Assembly: GCA_038150225.1 (NCBI GenBank)
Contig: JAYQWG010000003.1
Span: 1 to 64,000 of the forward strand
Length of the DNA: 64,000 nt
Reading direction: 5' to 3'
From: Lucifugimonas sp038150225
Lineage (GTDB): Bacteria; Chloroflexota; Dehalococcoidia; Lucifugimonadales; Lucifugimonadaceae
Shown here: positions 25,463 to 33,914 of the stretch, piece by piece
Numbering within the stretch: the stretch's first letter is position 1
Layout: the number at the start of each line of letters is the position of its first letter
Translations under genes and position numbers: made by a program
The notes under the pieces: model-generated
What the model saw: the letters and a program-made list of their open reading frames with translations, nothing else
Databases searched by the model: none
What the model was told of the DNA's origin: nothing

Positions 25463-27078
25463 ATGGCGGATCGTTTTCAGAACTTTGTAAACGGATCATG
25501 GGTCGATGGATCGACAGGTGAGGTCTCGGTAAGCACCAACCCGGCTGATCTCAGCGACGTGATTGGTGAATTTCAAGCATCTAACGCTGCTGATGTCGAC
25601 AAGGCGATTACCGCTGCGGCGGCGGCTAAAGAAGGCTGGCGACGCACATCATCGCTGGCAAGAGGCGGATATCTACTAAAAGCTGCAGCGTACCTGGAAG
25701 CCAACCTTGAAGAGTTCGCACAGGCAGTCACCAGGGAGTGTGGAAAAGCAATTCTCGAGTCCCGCGGTGAAGTCGGGCGTGCAATTGCATTGCTTCAGTA
25801 CTACGGCGTAGAAGGTTCAAATCCTGTTGGTTCAGTTGTTCCTTCGGTCAACCCAAACATTCTGCTGTACACAAACCGAACGCCACTCGGTGTTGTCAGC
25901 CTCATCACTCCTTGGAATTTCCCAATCGCTATACCTATCTGGAAAATGGCTCCGGCACTCGTCTACGGGAACACGATTGTTCTCAAGCCAGCCTCCGCTG
26001 CACCTCATGTTGCGACGCTAATCGCTCGCATGTGGGAAGAAGTAGACCTACCTCCCGGAGTTTTCAACCTGGTTACCGGGTCAGGTAGTGCCGTCGGTAA
26101 CGAGATGATCGCGAACTCAAACGTCAGCGCAATCTCTTTCACGGGCTCGACTCGAATCGGCATGCAAATTGCAGCCGAATCAGCGAAGCGAGGTAACCGA
26201 TACCAGCTCGAAATGGGCGGAAAAAACCCGGTCATCGTTTTGCCAGATGCTGATCTTGAGCAGGCAGCCGAAATTACCGTTTCGGGTGCGATGAAGTACT
26301 CAGGCCAGAAGTGCACGGCTACATCTCGAGCAATCGTCGTTGGCAACGTGCTGGAAGAGTTCACAAGTTTGGTCGTTGAAAAGACCAAGGCATTAAAGAT
26401 CGGTCCTGGGGCCGATGCAGACAGCATTGTCGTGCCGGTTATCGACCAGGCGTCGAAAGACAACATTCAGACAATCGTCGACCGAGCAGTCCAAGATGGT
26501 GGACAAATTCTCGCTGGTGGTGGGGTTCCGTCGGGAGATACATTCGACAAGGGAACTTTCGTTGAACCGACAGTGATCTCGAAGGTTGGACCTGCTGATT
26601 TCGTTGCGTGCGAAGAAATTTTTGGTCCCGTCCTTTCGATCATTCCGTCCACTGACGCCGACGAAGCGTTGAACATTGCAAATTCCGTTGAGTACGGCCT
26701 CAGTGCGGGAATCTTCACCAGAAACTTGAATGACGTTCTCGACTTCGCTGACCGAATCGAAGCTGGAATCGTGAAGATTAACGGCGAAACCGCTGGTGTT
26801 GAACCACAAGTTCCGTTTGGCGGAATGAAGGCAAGCTCGTCCGGTGACANNNNNNNNNNNNNNNNNNNNNNNNNNNNNNNNNNNNNNNNNNNNNNNNNNN
26901 NNNNNNNNNNNNNNNNNNNNNNNNNNNNNNNNNNNNNNNNNNNNNNNNNGGTGTTGAACCACAAGTTCCGTTTGGCGGAATGAAGGCAAGCTCGTCCGGT
27001 GACAGAGAGCAAGGAAAAGCTGCGATCGAGTTCTTCACTGAAACCAAAACGATCTACGTAGACCGCAGCGCAACATAG
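25463..27078 (+). CDS. NAD(P)-dependent aldehyde dehydrogenase, falsely split by a gap
   Basis: A member of the aldehyde dehydrogenase superfamily, closest in look to 2,5-dioxovalerate (alpha-ketoglutaric semialdehyde) dehydrogenases, which finish non-phosphorylative pentose and hexarate breakdown by making 2-oxoglutarate. Motifs: LITPWNFPIAIPIWKMAPAL, FTGSTRIGMQIA, catalytic Glu in LEMGGKNP, catalytic Cys in GQKCTATSRAIV, and EEIFGPVLSI. The written sequence is broken by 100 N plus a 55-bp copy of the preceding bases (26795-26849 repeated at 26950-27004). Removing one copy and the N run restores one frame of 486 aa ending in FFTETKTIYVDRSAT, which is the normal length. The gene is therefore intact. 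The DapA-family gene downstream supports a sugar-acid role. Confidence 0.9.
26795..27004. repeat. 55-bp duplicated contig ends around a 100-N gap, inside the aldehyde dehydrogenase
   Basis: Bases 26795-26849 and 26950-27004 are identical, with exactly 100 N at 26850-26949. The copy length is the same as at the first gap. The inserted 155 bp is not a multiple of 3, so it falsely breaks the coding frame. Confidence 0.92.
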
Positions 27079-27110
27079 TTCGTTCGAGAAAAATCCAAAC
27101 CGAGTAACAT

Positions 27111-27146
27111 CTACCCGATAGGAATACCTGTCGGGTAGTTTCTTTC
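27111..27146 (+). terminator. Rho-independent terminator after the aldehyde dehydrogenase
   Basis: CTACCCGATAGG (27111-27122) pairs with CCTGTCGGGTAG (27127-27138) with one G-U wobble and a 4-nt loop, then TTTCTTTCT. It lies 32 bp after the stop and before the DapA-family gene, so the two genes may be only partly co-transcribed. Confidence 0.75.
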
Positions 27147-27201
27147 TAGGGGGCAAACCATAGTCGACAATTCTTTTGCGGGCGTTTTTCCGATTCTACA
27201 A

Positions 27202-28053
27202 ATGCCATTCGACGAGGATGGCAACATCATTCTTGATGACCTACGCGCCGAAGTGGAATACGCGATCAGAGGTGGAGTTCACGGGGTAGGGATTGCCTTT
27301 GGGACCGAGGTGAACAAGCTGAGCGACCACGAACGAGATGATGTTCTGAGCACCGTGGTGGATCAGGCGAACCACCGAATCAAGGTCGTAATGAACACCG
27401 GTGCTCCGTCGACAGCACAAACTATCAACTATGGACGTGTCGCCAAAGTTCTTGGTGCCGACGCAGTCATGATCGCACCGCCTGCTATTCCGGGTATTCC
27501 GACATCCCTTGTTCGTCAGCATTTCCTCGATATTGCTGAAGCATCGGACTTACCGATATTTATGCAGGACATGAATGGTGCAGCAATGGCCCCGGCTCTT
27601 CTCGCAGATCTTGCTAACTCACACGAGAATCTTTGCTACGCAAAAATCGAGAGTCTTCCGACTCCTAATCGTTTCTCAGAAGCTGGTGAAGCAGCCGGGA
27701 GCCGGTTGTCGATGTTTGGCGGAGCAAACGGCGTGTACTTCATCGAAGAGATGAAGCGTGATGCCAACGGGACGATGCAGGGAATAGCTCTCTGTGACAT
27801 CGTTCGAAAAACGTGGGACGCATTCCACTCTGGTGATCAAATCGGTGCGGAAAACATTTGGAACACATATCAACCCCTTGTGAAGCTCTACACCATGGGT
27901 GAAGGGCAGCTCTACTGGATTGCCAAGGAAATCCTCAAACGACGAGGGGTTTTCACCGAAGCGTATCCACGCCTGCCGGCAGTTAAGCCAGACGCGGGAA
28001 TGTTTCGCCAGCTAGATGAACTAATCGAACGGCTCGGGGTGGCACCAATTTGA
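27202..28053 (+). CDS. Dihydrodipicolinate synthase (DapA)-family lyase/dehydratase
   Basis: A class I aldolase-type protein with a Schiff-base lysine. The core has FAGVFPILQMPFDEDGNI (first beta strand), VMNTGAPSTAQTINYGRVAKVLGADAVMIAPP, and the catalytic Lys in LCYAKIESLPTPNRF. The Tyr of classical DapA (YN-P) is replaced in PIFMQDMNGAAM, so this is not lysine-synthesis DapA; sugar-acid dehydratases such as 2-keto-3-deoxy-L-arabonate dehydratase are a better guess with the neighbouring dehydrogenase. The first beta strand extends upstream of ATG 27202. An ATA at 27160, 6 bp after AGGGGG, is the only in-frame candidate and would give 297 aa; ATA starts are rare, so the listed start is conservative. 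Confidence 0.82.
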   Translation: MPFDEDGNIILDDLRAEVEYAIRGGVHGVGIAFGTEVNKLSDHERDDVLSTVVDQANHRIKVVMNTGAPSTAQTINYGRVAKVLGADAVMIAPPAIPGIPTSLVRQHFLDIAEASDLPIFMQDMNGAAMAPALLADLANSHENLCYAKIESLPTPNRFSEAGEAAGSRLSMFGGANGVYFIEEMKRDANGTMQGIALCDIVRKTWDAFHSGDQIGAENIWNTYQPLVKLYTMGEGQLYWIAKEILKRRGVFTEAYPRLPAVKPDAGMFRQLDELIERLGVAPI

Positions 28054-28631
28054 GCGAATTACGGCGACGAGATGGCTCTGCCCTCAAGCCCCAGCTTGAG
28101 ATGATTCGGTACAGCGAACCCGTGCCTGAGGTGCCTGACGTTGCGGATGGGTACAAACTCAGGCTTGTCTCCGACGAAGATCGAGTTTCGTACGACCAGA
28201 CATTCGCAACTGCGTTCACGGAACCGTCTCCGTTCAACGACATGCTGCTCAAGCAAGTTGAAAACGGTTTTTTCGTCGTCGAACACCTCCCATCTGGTAG
28301 CGTTGTGGCATCATCCGCTGCGGCTGTTTATCCAAAGGCACAACACCCCGACGGGCACAGCTTACAGTGGGTTGTCGCTCACACAGATCATCAACGAACT
28401 GGCGCAGGCCAGGCGACCATAGCGGCAGCGACAGAAGTTCTCGCTAAATCGGCGCCTCACTACTCATATCTCTCGACGGATGATTTCCGTCTTCCTGCAA
28501 TCTCCATCTACCTGAAACTTGGATGGCAACCGTTGTTGTTTCATCCCGATCAAGTCGAGCGTTGGAGCCGAGTATTCGGGCACCTTGGCATGACCTTTAA
28601 CGAAAACGACTGGCCCAGGTCACCGAAATAA
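28050..28631 (+). CDS. GNAT-family N-acetyltransferase
   Basis: A 193-aa acetyltransferase-type protein. The acetyl-CoA motif appears as HTDHQRTGAGQATIAAATEVL, followed by FRLPAISIYLKLGWQPLLF, the usual end of the GNAT fold. The N-terminal 35 residues form a short extension. The TTG start overlaps the DapA-family stop by 4 bp (TTGA), indicating translational coupling. The substrate, perhaps an amine or amino-sugar, is unknown. No signal peptide is present. Confidence 0.8.
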   Translation: MSELRRRDGSALKPQLEMIRYSEPVPEVPDVADGYKLRLVSDEDRVSYDQTFATAFTEPSPFNDMLLKQVENGFFVVEHLPSGSVVASSAAAVYPKAQHPDGHSLQWVVAHTDHQRTGAGQATIAAATEVLAKSAPHYSYLSTDDFRLPAISIYLKLGWQPLLFHPDQVERWSRVFGHLGMTFNENDWPRSPK

Positions 28632-28668
28632 TCGGAGCACAGACCAGTCGATTTATTTCGTTGTTCGG

Positions 28669-29556
28669 CTACGCAGTTGGCGGGGCTACGACGACGTCGT
28701 CATAAGAGTGACGTGACCCAACCATGTTCGAGTGCTGGAATACGTCTAGTGCTGATTCGTAGAGGTCTTTCTCAACAGCAATGTCGCCGGACCATGTTCC
28801 AAGTTTCTGATAGAACCCAACAGCGCTAGCAATCGCCGCTTCTGCTTGATCTGGGAAGAAGCTCGCTTCCGCCTTGGCAACCTCAGCGGGATCAGCAGTA
28901 TTCACCCACTCCCTGCTCGCACGGTATGCAGCGGTAAATCGCTTTGCTTCATCTGTCCCGAGCCAATCCCATCGGCAAACAAGACTTGAAAAAGCGGTTG
29001 GCCCAATTGCCTCACCTACAGATGCAACAATGTGTCCTTCGCCATCGTGCTCGAGCTGTTGCGGGAATGCACCTTGCTCGTGGAAATAGTCGCCCTGACC
29101 TGAACGCCACTGCCCCATCATTTCATCACCGCCAGGTGAATCTATGTCGTCGACATCGGACAAGTCGACTCCCATTTTGTGGGCGCCATATCGAAGCATC
29201 GCTTCAGGTTGACCACCGTGAACGTGGAGGAACTTACCCTTTAGAATCTTGTCCCACGTGAAGTTGGAGTCTGCTTCCCGAGCAGCAATAAAAAATCCGT
29301 CGTACCGATTAATTTGGGCAAAATGGGCGAAAGGTGGCTTGTTACCAGAATCGAGTGGGCCCCAGCTAGCCGACACTGCTGCCTGCGCCACGTCCATGTT
29401 TCCGGACGCTACTTCAGCACCGCTGCTCCTGCCCGCAGCAACGACGTGATACGAAGCATTAATGCCTTCATTTTCGAGAAAACCTCCGGCAATGGTACTG
29501 ATCAGGGGGCTGTAAAAAGCAGAATGGCGCGAAACCATTATTTTCATTTCGGTCAT
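28669..29556 (-). CDS. THI5/NMT1-like solute-binding protein, no signal peptide
   Basis: A 295-aa protein of the NMT1/THI5 (SsuA-like) substrate-binding fold. Visible are MKIMVSRHSAFYSPLISTIAGGFLENEGI, the mid-domain EVASGNMDVAQAAVSASW, and KFLHVHGGQPEAMLRYGAHKMGV. Normal ABC-transporter relatives have an N-terminal signal peptide or lipobox, but this sequence starts directly with the fold, so it is predicted to be cytosolic. No permease or ATPase gene is adjacent. It could be a pyrimidine-synthesis THI5-type enzyme or a free binding protein; this cannot be decided here. Confidence 0.72.
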   Translation of the reverse strand: MTEMKIMVSRHSAFYSPLISTIAGGFLENEGINASYHVVAAGRSSGAEVASGNMDVAQAAVSASWGPLDSGNKPPFAHFAQINRYDGFFIAAREADSNFTWDKILKGKFLHVHGGQPEAMLRYGAHKMGVDLSDVDDIDSPGGDEMMGQWRSGQGDYFHEQGAFPQQLEHDGEGHIVASVGEAIGPTAFSSLVCRWDWLGTDEAKRFTAAYRASREWVNTADPAEVAKAEASFFPDQAEAAIASAVGFYQKLGTWSGDIAVEKDLYESALDVFQHSNMVGSRHSYDDVVVAPPTA

Positions 29557-30035
29557 GCGTAGTTCCTAATGACGTCTCGTATATTCGAGGCAGATTCTAC
29601 CCTGTTGCCATGATCAAAAAATCATCGCCAAATGAGTAGTTCAGAATTTTCAGTGACCACAGCCATTTGTAGCGCCCTCCAACTTCAAATGTGACGATAA
29701 TGGTTGCAAGCCTCGAATATGGATCGACCAACCAGGCTTCTTCAACTTGGTGCTCAACTCGCTTCAGGGCCACAAGTGATTTCTGATCTCTTGTCGGGAC
29801 AAGCAATTCGATCGTTCCGTGACGATCAAAATCACCGGCCGCAGCCTGATCAAGGTTTATCGAACCGTTTCGATTCGAAGCGAATCATGTCAGCTAAATA
29901 CCGGCTTATAATCGCGACGAGGAACACACACTGGGCTTACTGGAATACAGTCGAAGGTTGGGAGCCGTACATCACGCGCGGCGACACTGACTTCCTAACT
30001 CGGATGTGGAAAAGCTCCGGGTAATCGAACCAGGT
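29557..30035. other. Intergenic region with weak open frames and an 11-bp inverted repeat
   Basis: A minus-strand frame ending at 29597 (containing KSLVALKRVEHQVEEAWLVDPYSRLATIIVTFEVGG) and a plus-strand frame at 29704-30024 overlap, but neither has a good start or a recognised family. The sequence ATATTCGAGGC (29581-29591) is the exact inverse of GCCTCGAATAT (29710-29720), bracketing 140 bp that includes most of the minus-strand frame. It could be a small decayed gene or an inverted-repeat element. I cannot support a gene call. Confidence 0.4.
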
Positions 30036-30503
30036 TTAGGAGTTCTTTTCCAGGTGCTCTTTGAGTGCGTCGTCGAGTCCTACCCAACTGAGTAAGGCGC
30101 ACTTAATTCGCACGGGGAATTTTCTGACACCACCGAGTGCTTCAATATCACCGAGAATGTCGGCTTCTTCGTCGGTGATTTCTTCGCCTTTAAGCATTCG
30201 CCTAACTGCATCAACAGCAGCTTGCACTTCCTCAGTCGATTTTCCTTCGACCAGTTCAGCCAGAAGTGACGCTGATGCCTGAGAAATTGCGCACCCGCGT
30301 CCGGTAATCCCGACTCCGACTACAGCACCATCATCGACTTTCATTTGGATGTGAAATTCGTCGCCACAGAACGGATTGTTGACCTCAAGATCAATGTCTG
30401 GTGATTCTACTGGAGCTGTGTTTCGCGGGCTCCTGTAGTGGTCAAGAATTATTGCCTCATAGAGCTCGTCGAGTTCGTTGAGGCCTGATATTCCACCCAT
30501 CAT
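30036..30503 (-). CDS. sufU: Iron-sulfur cluster assembly scaffold SufU
   Basis: A 155-aa IscU/NifU-like protein. It takes sulfur from SufS and helps load Fe-S clusters in the cytosol. The three Cys positions are in NNPFCGDEFHIQ, GRGCAISQASASLL and RIKCALLSWVGLDDAL; the SufU-type insertion between the second and third is present (ITDEEADILGDIEALGGVRKFPVRIKC). It overlaps sufS by 4 bp and ends the sufBCDSU operon. The start is ATG 30503. Confidence 0.93.
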   Translation of the reverse strand: MMGGISGLNELDELYEAIILDHYRSPRNTAPVESPDIDLEVNNPFCGDEFHIQMKVDDGAVVGVGITGRGCAISQASASLLAELVEGKSTEEVQAAVDAVRRMLKGEEITDEEADILGDIEALGGVRKFPVRIKCALLSWVGLDDALKEHLEKNS

Positions 30504-31747
30504 CGGACGAAGTACCCCTCGGTCTCGCTCAAGCCGTTGACCAGAGCGTCGATTTCCTCGCGCGTGTTGTAGATGTAGAAGCTTGCTCGCGCTGCTGCAA
30601 CCACATCGTAACTACGAACGAGCGGCATCGCACAGTGGTGTCCTGTTCGAATTGCTATCCCCTGCTGATCAAGTGCAGTACCTAGATCGTGAGGGTGAAT
30701 TGTTTCGTGAGTGAACGAAATCACCCCACCCTTCTTGGACGCATCTTGTGGTCCCAGAACATTGATCCCCGATAGTCCGCCGAACTGTTCGAGAGCGTAG
30801 GCTGTCAACTCTTGTTCGTGCTTCCAAATGTTGTCCATGCCGAGCTCAGCCAGATAGTCGACTGCAGCTCCGGTTGCAATTGCGTCAGCAATATTTGGGG
30901 TACCGGCTTCAAATTTGTAAGGCAGATCGTTCCAGCTTGCGTCTTCGTAACTCACCTCGAGAATCATGTCTCCGCCGTACATATATGGCGGCATCTCCTC
31001 CAGAAGCGACTTTCGACCGTACAAAACGCCAATGCCTGTTGGTCCGAGCATTTTGTGTGCCGAGAAACACAGAAAGTCGACATCCAGATCCTGAACATCG
31101 ACCGGCATATGCGGCACACTCTGCGCTGCGTCAACCAGCACCGCTGCACCGACCGCGTGGGCAAGGGTTCCGAGTTCTTTGACCGGGTTTATCGTGCCAA
31201 GAACGTTAGACATATGAGTGGCGGCAACGAGCTTCGTGCGTGAATCGATGATCCGACGTGCACTGTCCATGTCTAGTACGCCGTCGTCAGAATGGGCGAG
31301 ATATCGAAGCTCAGCACCTTTTTTCATCGCGAGCTGCTGCCACGGGACAATATTGGAGTGATGCTCCATCGCAGTTATCACGATGTTGTCACCAGCACCG
31401 ATGTTTTCTTCAGCCCAAGTCGCAGCAACAAGGTTCAAGGACTCGCTGGTATTGCGCGTCCAAATCACCGTCTCCGACTCGGGAGCGTTTATGAATTTGG
31501 CAACTTTGGTCCGCGCCATTTCATAGGCGTCTGTTGCCTCAACCGAGAGGGTATGAACACCACGGTGTACGTTAGCGTTGTAAACCTCGTAGTACTCCGT
31601 TAGTGCGTCAATAACCGCCTTCGGCTTTTGAGTCGTAGCAGCGTTGTCCAAGTAAACGAGCTTTTTCCCGTTAGCTTCTCTGTTGAGGATCGGGAAGTCT
31701 GCGCGGATCGACTCGATATCGAAATTTCTTGAAAAGTTGTTACTCAA
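30500..31747 (-). CDS. sufS: Cysteine desulfurase SufS
   Basis: A 415-aa PLP-dependent class V enzyme that takes sulfur from cysteine as a protein-bound persulfide. The PLP lysine is in DFLCFSAHKMLGPTGIGVLYG, the catalytic cysteine in RTGHHCAMPLV, and the N-terminal YLDNAATTQKPKAVIDALTEYY motif is typical. The short SufS-type cysteine loop (group II) matches the neighbouring SufU. Its start is 2 bp from the sufD stop and its end overlaps sufU, so all are translated from one transcript. Confidence 0.95.
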   Translation of the reverse strand: MSNNFSRNFDIESIRADFPILNREANGKKLVYLDNAATTQKPKAVIDALTEYYEVYNANVHRGVHTLSVEATDAYEMARTKVAKFINAPESETVIWTRNTSESLNLVAATWAEENIGAGDNIVITAMEHHSNIVPWQQLAMKKGAELRYLAHSDDGVLDMDSARRIIDSRTKLVAATHMSNVLGTINPVKELGTLAHAVGAAVLVDAAQSVPHMPVDVQDLDVDFLCFSAHKMLGPTGIGVLYGRKSLLEEMPPYMYGGDMILEVSYEDASWNDLPYKFEAGTPNIADAIATGAAVDYLAELGMDNIWKHEQELTAYALEQFGGLSGINVLGPQDASKKGGVISFTHETIHPHDLGTALDQQGIAIRTGHHCAMPLVRSYDVVAAARASFYIYNTREEIDALVNGLSETEGYFVR

Positions 31748-31749
31748 CT

Positions 31750-33090
31750 CTATGCGGTCCCGATCGTGTCAGATTGGGCAAGCAATACCGGAATCTGTTC
31801 ATCGATAACTTTCTCGATGAATTCGTTTAGGGATTGTGGCTCAAATTCATTCAGCATTTCTTCTGCGAATCCTCGAACCAATATTGCCTTCGCCGACTCC
31901 TCGTCGACCCCACGTGACTGTAGGTAGAACAGGCTGTCACGGTCAACGTGACCAGCTGTTGCACCGTGAGAAGCCGTGATGTCGTCCGCGTAAATTTCTA
32001 GCGACGGCTTGGCATCAATCTCGGCACCTCGCGACAGCAGGAGATTCAGGTCCTTCTGGTTCGCTTCAGTTTTCTGAGCATCTCGCTCGACGATCACTTT
32101 CCCACTGAATACTGCGTGCGAGTTACCGGCAAGAATTCCCTTGTAGTACTGGTCTGAAGACCCTCCAGGTTTAGCGTGTGTAGTGCTGATTTCCTGGTCC
32201 TGGTGCTGCTCGCCGTGAGTCATGTATAGACCATGCAGAGTGCACGAGGCTCCTGGAGCATCGATTAGCGTGTGTGCATCGTTTCGAGCAATCGAAGCAC
32301 CAACAGCGAAGCTCGTGGACGTGAAATCCGTGTCGTCCAATTGGTGAACTCGGGTTGTCCCGATGTGGAACGAATCTTCGTTCTCCATTTGTACCCGGTA
32401 ATGCCTGACCGTCGACCCGGCTTCTTCAAATATTTCGGTAACGGGAATTGTCAGTTGCGGCGTGCTGGCAAGGTTCACATACGTCTCGACCAATGTCATT
32501 GATGAGTTCTCTCCGACCTCGACCAGAGATCGAGGGGCAGAAACACCGTTCGTTACACCGGCAGAAGTAACAAACAAAACCTGAACCGGGTTTTCTACCG
32601 TTGTGTCGGACTCAACCCGGACATGAACACCGTCACCAACCAACGCCGTGTTCAACGTGGAGAACGCATATTCCTCACACCCTGCGAGGGTAGCGAAACG
32701 TTCAGCGACAGAGTCGGAATCAAATGCCTCAGTCAACGCCTGAACAGTGAGACCGTCTGTCTCGTTCAGGTTCGAAAGTTGACCGCTGAACTGGCCGTCA
32801 ATGACAACAAGGGTGTTCCAGTCATCGTCCCACGGCGCGGCACCTTGGATGGCGTCGGCAGTAACTTCGCTTGTCTGGCCGTACGAAAATTCAGCGTCAG
32901 CTATTGGTCGAAGATTTGTGTACTTCCAAAGTTCATTACCACGACGAGCCACAGGGATTCCCAACTCGCTGAAAATCTTCCATGCCTTTTCCTGTTTCGC
33001 GGTGAACCACTCAGGTCTATCGAACTGAGCTGCCTTTTCACGCGCCGATTGGAATTTGTCAACCGCAGCCGGTGGGGATGCAAGAGTCAT
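31750..33090 (-). CDS. sufD: Fe-S cluster assembly protein SufD
   Basis: A 446-aa component of the SufBCD scaffold complex. The N-terminal domain (WFTAKQEKAWKIFSELG) and the C-terminal right-handed beta-helix region ending GHVDRDSLFYLQSRGVDEESAKAILVRGFAEEML are typical; that stretch matches the SufB/SufD core that contacts SufC. Length is slightly longer than E. coli SufD. It is placed directly after sufC (2 bp) and before sufS. Confidence 0.94.
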   Translation of the reverse strand: MTLASPPAAVDKFQSAREKAAQFDRPEWFTAKQEKAWKIFSELGIPVARRGNELWKYTNLRPIADAEFSYGQTSEVTADAIQGAAPWDDDWNTLVVIDGQFSGQLSNLNETDGLTVQALTEAFDSDSVAERFATLAGCEEYAFSTLNTALVGDGVHVRVESDTTVENPVQVLFVTSAGVTNGVSAPRSLVEVGENSSMTLVETYVNLASTPQLTIPVTEIFEEAGSTVRHYRVQMENEDSFHIGTTRVHQLDDTDFTSTSFAVGASIARNDAHTLIDAPGASCTLHGLYMTHGEQHQDQEISTTHAKPGGSSDQYYKGILAGNSHAVFSGKVIVERDAQKTEANQKDLNLLLSRGAEIDAKPSLEIYADDITASHGATAGHVDRDSLFYLQSRGVDEESAKAILVRGFAEEMLNEFEPQSLNEFIEKVIDEQIPVLLAQSDTIGTA

Positions 33091-33092
33091 AT

Positions 33093-33860
33093 CTAGTTCG
33101 AAACTCCAGCTGCTTCGAGGTACTCGCGGTAACCGTCTTTCTCAACTTCGAGAGCGAGGTCAGGACCACCAGTCTTGACGATCTTTCCCTTCACCAGAAT
33201 GTGAACAACATCTGGGGTGATGTAGTTCAACAGGCGCTGGTAGTGAGTCACAACGATGAATGATCGCTCCGGTGAGCGCATCGAGTTCACACCTTCAGCA
33301 ACAATCCTGAGAGCGTCGACGTCGAGACCTGAGTCCGTTTCGTCAAGCACAGCGAGTGCGGGCTGGAGCACTTCGAGCTGCAACATTTCGTTGCGTTTCT
33401 TTTCTCCACCCGAGAATCCATCGTTCAGAGATCGCTTTACGAGCTCTGGATTGATTCCGACCGCCTCGACCTTCTCGTCGAAAAGCTTCGAAAAGTTTCG
33501 TACCGACATCTTCTGCTCGCCTCGTGCCTCAGCTTTGGCATCGAGAGCGGCCTTCAAAAACTGCCAGGGGCGAACACCCGGGATTTCAGCCGGGTACTGG
33601 AACGCAAGAAACATCCCAAGATGTGCGCGCTGGTCGGGAGCCATCTCAATGATCGACTCACCTTCGAAAAGAACATCGCCATCGGTCACTTCGTAATCAG
33701 GGCGACCCATCAACACATTAGCGAGAGTGCTTTTACCCGAACCGTTTGGCCCCATGATTGCGTGGACCTCACCAGGTTTTACGTCCAGATCAATTCCTTT
33801 GAGAATTTCTGAGTCTTCAACGTCAGCTACCGAAGCGTGAAGGTTTTTGATTTCAAGCAT
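33093..33860 (-). CDS. sufC: Fe-S cluster assembly ATPase SufC
   Basis: A 255-aa ABC-type ATPase, soluble, which binds SufB and SufD and powers cluster assembly. Motifs: Walker A in AIMGPNGSGKSTLANVLMG, signature in DGFSGGEKKRNEMLQLE, Walker B in ALAVLDETDSGLDVDAL, and the H-loop in IVVTHYQRLL. Length is standard. Confidence 0.96.
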   Translation of the reverse strand: MLEIKNLHASVADVEDSEILKGIDLDVKPGEVHAIMGPNGSGKSTLANVLMGRPDYEVTDGDVLFEGESIIEMAPDQRAHLGMFLAFQYPAEIPGVRPWQFLKAALDAKAEARGEQKMSVRNFSKLFDEKVEAVGINPELVKRSLNDGFSGGEKKRNEMLQLEVLQPALAVLDETDSGLDVDALRIVAEGVNSMRSPERSFIVVTHYQRLLNYITPDVVHILVKGKIVKTGGPDLALEVEKDGYREYLEAAGVSN

Positions 33861-33914
33861 TTCTTAGGTGTTCTCGAATCTTCGTACTAGGAGCGATACA
33901 GAATGAAGGAGTGG

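Noticed and set aside
29704..30024. 106-codon plus-strand frame
   Set aside because: It overlaps a minus-strand frame, has no recognised motif and a weak start.
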